Shown one piece after another: positions 60,138 through 64,000 of a DNA stretch of 64,000 nt; within the stretch, counting starts at the first letter, position 1; every line of letters begins with the position of its first letter. Source of the stretch: Bacteroidetes bacterium GWF2_33_38 (GTDB lineage: Bacteria; Bacteroidota; Bacteroidia; Bacteroidales; GWF2-33-38); NCBI GenBank assembly GCA_001769505.1, contig MEOF01000039.1, forward strand, positions 21,177-85,176, read 5' to 3'. The position numbers were made by a program, and so were the translations under genes. The notes under the pieces were generated by a model. It was not told the DNA's origin. It was given only the letters and a program-made list of their open reading frames with translations, and did no database searches.

Positions 60138-62195
60138 TTAATATGCGATATCAATGTTTATAATTGTTCCTTTTCCGAGTTGAGATTGAATATTTAGTTT
60201 TCCGTTAATCATTGATATGCGAGAATATATGTTTTTCCAACCGATTCCCGTGCTTTTTTCTATTTGACTAGTATCAAAACCTTTTCCGTTATCGGTAATT
60301 TTAAGTTGTAAGCGTTCGCCTGATTTAGTTAAATTTATATAAATATTTTTTGCCTGCGAATGTTTTATCGTATTGTTTATTACCTCTTGTATTACCCTAT
60401 ATAGTGCAATTTCTGTACTTTGTTCCAGACGATTTTCCATACCCTCAAAGTGTGTTTCAAAACTAACAAGTTTCGTTTCATTTATTTTTGATGCTAATGC
60501 TTCAATTGCTGAAACTAAGCCGTATTCCATAAGAGCAACAGGCATCATTTTATGCGAAATGTTTCGGACTTCTGTAACGGCCTCGTCTATGAGTTTCATT
60601 GAGTTGCTAACTAAAATTTTATCTTCGTCCTGCACTTCGCCTTCCAGTCCTGCAACATTTAGTTTTGTGGTAGAAAGCAATTGTCCCAAGCCGTCGTGTA
60701 GTTCTTTTGCAATACGAATTCGCTCTTTTTCTTCGGCTTCCATCATTGCTTTAAATCTGAGTTTATCTTGTTTTTGTTTTTCGGCAGATGCTTTAATTTT
60801 TGAGCGAAATTCAAATAATATAATTAGAAATAATAATAAACCGCATAAAATGATAAAGATTAACAAATATTGCTTTTTTTCTAATTTTTCTTTTGTAATT
60901 GCTAAAGCAAGTTTTTCATTTTTATTTTCTTCTTCTAACTTTTCGCTTCTGTATTTTTCTACTTCATAACGAGTTTGCATTTCTGCAATTGCTTCAGAAT
61001 TTTCTTTGTTCCTTAATGTATCTTCAATAGCAAACTTCTTTTCGAGATAATCAAAAGCTCTTTTATGCTCTCCCATTTTGTAATAACACTCGGCAAATGT
61101 TCCAAAAGAATTTGCAACAACATCACGTTGACCTGTTTGCTCGGCTGTTTGAATTGCCTTTTCGGCATGAAAAATGGCTAGATTATAGTTGTTTAAACGA
61201 GAATAATTGTGTGCAATATTAAAATTCACAATTGAGATGTTAGAATAATCACCAAGTTCTACAAAAACATCTAAAGCTTTAAATAAATACTTTAATGCCG
61301 TTGTGTAATCGTTCAGTTTTTCATACACATTTCCTATATTCATATTCAATAATGCTATTCCGAGCTTATCGCCCAACTCTTCTGCTATAACAAGTCCATC
61401 ATTATAATAAGTCATTGCAGAATCTATTTTTCCTATAAATTCATATGCATTTCCAATGTTTCCTTTTCTAATCTCAATTCCTAATTTATTTCCTGATTTT
61501 ATACTATACTCAAGCGATTTTTGATAATAATTGAGAGCTTTTCGATATTCCTTTCGATTAAAATGAATAATTCCAATGTTATTATTTCCACTCTCAAGAC
61601 CTCTCGTAAAATCTAATTCTTTTGAAAGAGAGAGAACTCTCAGATATAACTCAATAGCCTCAACATCTTTACGTTGTTGTTCATATACTAACCCAAGATT
61701 ATTACAAGCCTTTAATTCCCCCATTTTATCACCAATTTCTTTAAATGAGGATATTGCGAGATTATGGGAATTAACAGCATTTTCAAACTCTCCTTTTCTG
61801 AAATAACATACTCCAAGATTTGTATAAGATGTTGCACAGCCTTGTATGCTCCCTAATTTTTGAAAAATCTTCAATGCTTCTTTGCCAGATTTTATGGCTT
61901 TGTCATACTCTCCTTTGTCTTTATATATTGTGCCTATTAAATCGATAGACTTAGCAAATCCAAATACATAATTGATTTTTTGGGCTATTAATTTTCCTTT
62001 ATTGGCATAATCAAGAGCCGCATCAAAATCGCTACTAACAAGTTTAAGCGAAATATCGTTTAATAGCTTCACTTTTAAAGTATCATCGGGCATATTTCGC
62101 GAAACAATAATCATACTATCAACAGAATTTTGTCCATAAATGAAAGGACAAATAAATAATAACATGATTTGTAAAAACGTTACATATATTTTCAT
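60138..62195 (-). CDS. TPR-containing NarL-type sensor histidine kinase (HisKA_3)
   Basis: Signal peptide, TPR array, TM helix; EKERIRIAKELHDGLGQLLSTTKLNVAGLE; HATPase ITDNGKGFDTSQIEKSTGIGWKNIYSRISMINGKL. Confidence 0.92.
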   Translation of the reverse strand: MKIYVTFLQIMLLFICPFIYGQNSVDSMIIVSRNMPDDTLKVKLLNDISLKLVSSDFDAALDYANKGKLIAQKINYVFGFAKSIDLIGTIYKDKGEYDKAIKSGKEALKIFQKLGSIQGCATSYTNLGVCYFRKGEFENAVNSHNLAISSFKEIGDKMGELKACNNLGLVYEQQRKDVEAIELYLRVLSLSKELDFTRGLESGNNNIGIIHFNRKEYRKALNYYQKSLEYSIKSGNKLGIEIRKGNIGNAYEFIGKIDSAMTYYNDGLVIAEELGDKLGIALLNMNIGNVYEKLNDYTTALKYLFKALDVFVELGDYSNISIVNFNIAHNYSRLNNYNLAIFHAEKAIQTAEQTGQRDVVANSFGTFAECYYKMGEHKRAFDYLEKKFAIEDTLRNKENSEAIAEMQTRYEVEKYRSEKLEEENKNEKLALAITKEKLEKKQYLLIFIILCGLLLFLIILFEFRSKIKASAEKQKQDKLRFKAMMEAEEKERIRIAKELHDGLGQLLSTTKLNVAGLEGEVQDEDKILVSNSMKLIDEAVTEVRNISHKMMPVALMEYGLVSAIEALASKINETKLVSFETHFEGMENRLEQSTEIALYRVIQEVINNTIKHSQAKNIYINLTKSGERLQLKITDNGKGFDTSQIEKSTGIGWKNIYSRISMINGKLNIQSQLGKGTIINIDIAY

Positions 62196-62439
62196 GTGTT
62201 TATTTTTTTATATGCATTTTATTTTCAAAATTGATTTAAAAACATATTTAAATTCGTGATGTTCAAATCCGTTTTACCAAGAATTATCATTTTGCATGTT
62301 GTAATCTTTTTCCTATGGTTATTTCATGAATGCATATATTATTTTTCATAAAAATAAGAATAAACTACTGATTTACAAATATTCTACTGATTATTGATTT
62401 TTTAAATATTATTGATTTTTTTAAACAAACGAACTATAA

Positions 62440-62480
62440 ATAAGTACAACTACCGATAAAGAATAAGATGTAATACCGAT
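62440..62480. promoter_or_regulatory. Tandem predicted response-regulator sites upstream of T9SS cargo gene
   Basis: ATAAGTA-CAAC-TACCGAT (62440-62457) and ATAAGAT-GTAA-TACCGAT (62463-62480), centres 23 bp apart; -7 box TAAATTTG at 62502-62509. Confidence 0.6.
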
Positions 62481-62501
62481 TTATCTGGACGTTGTGATTT
62501 A

Positions 62502-62509
62502 TAAATTTG
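62502..62509 (+). promoter_or_regulatory. -7 box TAAATTTG upstream of T9SS cargo gene
   Basis: Matches TAnnTTTG; 25 bp upstream of the ATG at 62535. Confidence 0.5.
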
Positions 62510-62534
62510 TTGAGGAATCATAAAAATTAAACGC

Positions 62535-63725
62535 ATGAAAAAAAATTACATTTTAATGGTTTTACTGATTACAATTATCATAAAACTTAACGCACAAGTT
62601 TGGACAACTGTGACAACGCCTTCGACAACAGGTATAGAAGATATGGCTGTTGCAAATAATAAACTGTATATTGCAGCAAGTAACGGTGTTTATTCTTCTA
62701 CCGACGGAGTTACATGGACTGGCACTTATACTGGTATGACAGTAACTGCTGGTTATACCTTCAGTTCATGTATTTACAATTATAACAATATCATGTATTC
62801 TGGTGCAATGGGCAAATCGTATAAATCTGTTGATTTTGGTGCAAATTGGACGATAATGACTGATGCATCACCTTCTGCCTCTGCATATAACACTTCCACA
62901 TATGCAAATGGTGATACAATATACACAGGATGGGGAAGTTCTACAGGAATAAAAACATCTATTGATGGTGGATTATCGTGGACTTTTAAAGCACTACCTG
63001 TAATAGATAAAGATATTGTTACATTTAACGGAGCTGTATATGTAAAAACTCAAAGTGGAGTTTTTAAATCAATCGATAACGCTACAAATTTCACTCAACT
63101 TGCGGGAGGTCTTCCTACATTTAGTGGCGTTGTCGGTGCACTTACATTAAGTAACGGTGTTCTTTTATGTGCGATATACACGTATGGATTGTACGTCTCA
63201 AGCGACGAAGGAACAACTTGGACACAAATCTCAACTGCAAGTGGATTAACATCTAATAATGTTGGGAGTTTTCACGTTGAAGGGGGGAGTGTATATTTAG
63301 GTTGTTCAACAGGTGAAATTTTTCAATCATTAAACAATGGGACAACATGGACTGAAATAACGGGTATTAATAATGGAAGTCCGAAAAAATGCTTTGCAAT
63401 CTTTAATGGTGAATTATATGCAGGAGGCACATATGGTTTGTATAAAACAACTTTAGGAACTTCAATTAATGAAAATGTTCAGGCAATTGATGTTTTTTCT
63501 ATTTCTCCAAATCCTGCTAATAACGATGTTACAATTACATCACAGGAAATATTCAATAACGCAACATTTAAAATATATAGTGTTACAGGGAAATTATTCA
63601 TTGAAAAAAGATTAGATGGAAGTAAACAACAAACAATCAGCGTAACAAATCTTTCAAATGGGATTTATGTTGTTGAAATTAATCAAAATGGAATCACTTT
63701 AAGACAAAAAATAATAAAAAATTAG
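62535..63725 (+). CDS. Secreted BNR/Ycf48-like repeat protein with T9SS type A sorting domain
   Basis: Repeats such as SIDGGLSWTFKAL and SSDEGTTWTQIS; C-terminal ISPNPANNDVTITSQEIFNNATFKIYSVTGKLFIEKRLDG...NGIYVVEINQNGITLRQKIIKN. Confidence 0.88.
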   Translation: MKKNYILMVLLITIIIKLNAQVWTTVTTPSTTGIEDMAVANNKLYIAASNGVYSSTDGVTWTGTYTGMTVTAGYTFSSCIYNYNNIMYSGAMGKSYKSVDFGANWTIMTDASPSASAYNTSTYANGDTIYTGWGSSTGIKTSIDGGLSWTFKALPVIDKDIVTFNGAVYVKTQSGVFKSIDNATNFTQLAGGLPTFSGVVGALTLSNGVLLCAIYTYGLYVSSDEGTTWTQISTASGLTSNNVGSFHVEGGSVYLGCSTGEIFQSLNNGTTWTEITGINNGSPKKCFAIFNGELYAGGTYGLYKTTLGTSINENVQAIDVFSISPNPANNDVTITSQEIFNNATFKIYSVTGKLFIEKRLDGSKQQTISVTNLSNGIYVVEINQNGITLRQKIIKN

Positions 63726-64000
63726 ATAGTAGCACTTAAACGATAAATACAATTTTTTAAAATAAATTCATTCCTATATCCACTATGTGAAGCTCATTTC
63801 TTTACATTATTCACAATCTTAAAGAAAAGAGATTTAGAGTATTTATGTCGATATCATTTTGCCGATTTTCTATTTCGTATAATTAAAACTAATAATACTT
63901 CGGACAACTTTGACAAAGCCCCTATAAAAACGATTTAAAATGATAATATCATATAACTTTGTAAATCGCAAGCAAAAGCCGTTCGAACTTTGGAGTCATA

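Noticed and set aside
60373-60969. 198-aa plus-strand ORF opposite the TPR histidine kinase
   Set aside because: Ser-rich antisense ORF over the conserved HisKA_3/HATPase region; likely spurious.
63954-63961. TAACTTTG at the right edge as a promoter
   Set aside because: Matches TAnnTTTG but no downstream gene is visible before the window ends, so it cannot be supported.

Overview
AT-rich window of Bacteroidetes type. Lineage is inferred from T9SS sorting domains, PorX and SprE/PorW homologs, and TAnnTTTG -7 promoter boxes. Main content: (i) a minus-strand [FeFe]-hydrogenase operon (RR-hydC-hydB-hydA), whose hydA runs off the left edge and is missing from the ORF track; (ii) sensor kinases and response regulators, including two NarL/LuxR-type HK/RR loci; (iii) a TauE/SafE exporter followed by an Hdr-like operon (HdrC-HdrB-HdrA-HdrC-DsrMK/HdrDE-like fusion); (iv) housekeeping genes (miaA, ruvB, ald, ispG, rdgB, tsaE, DEAD helicases); (v) T9SS-associated genes (porX, sprE/porW, gldA-like, two cargo genes). 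No rRNA, tRNA or CRISPR was recognised. The strongest new signal is regulatory. A 7-4-7 inverted repeat (approx. ATMRGTA-N4-TACYKAT), with two copies whose centres are exactly 23 bp apart, lies about 30.5-31.5 bp upstream of a TAnnTTTG box at four promoters (hdr operon, a secreted protein, a response regulator, a T9SS cargo gene). A related palindrome lies at a fifth (tauE). All five adjoin the two NarL-type HK/RR loci. One of those regulators has a degenerate receiver (Asp to Glu at the phosphosite), suggesting a two-component circuit with a pseudo-response regulator. Other signals: a perfect 34-bp direct repeat bracketing a T9SS cargo gene, an attC-like imperfect palindrome, a G8-tract frameshift in a lipoprotein gene, and a MITE-like element with terminal inverted repeats. 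All alignments and coordinates were made by eye.
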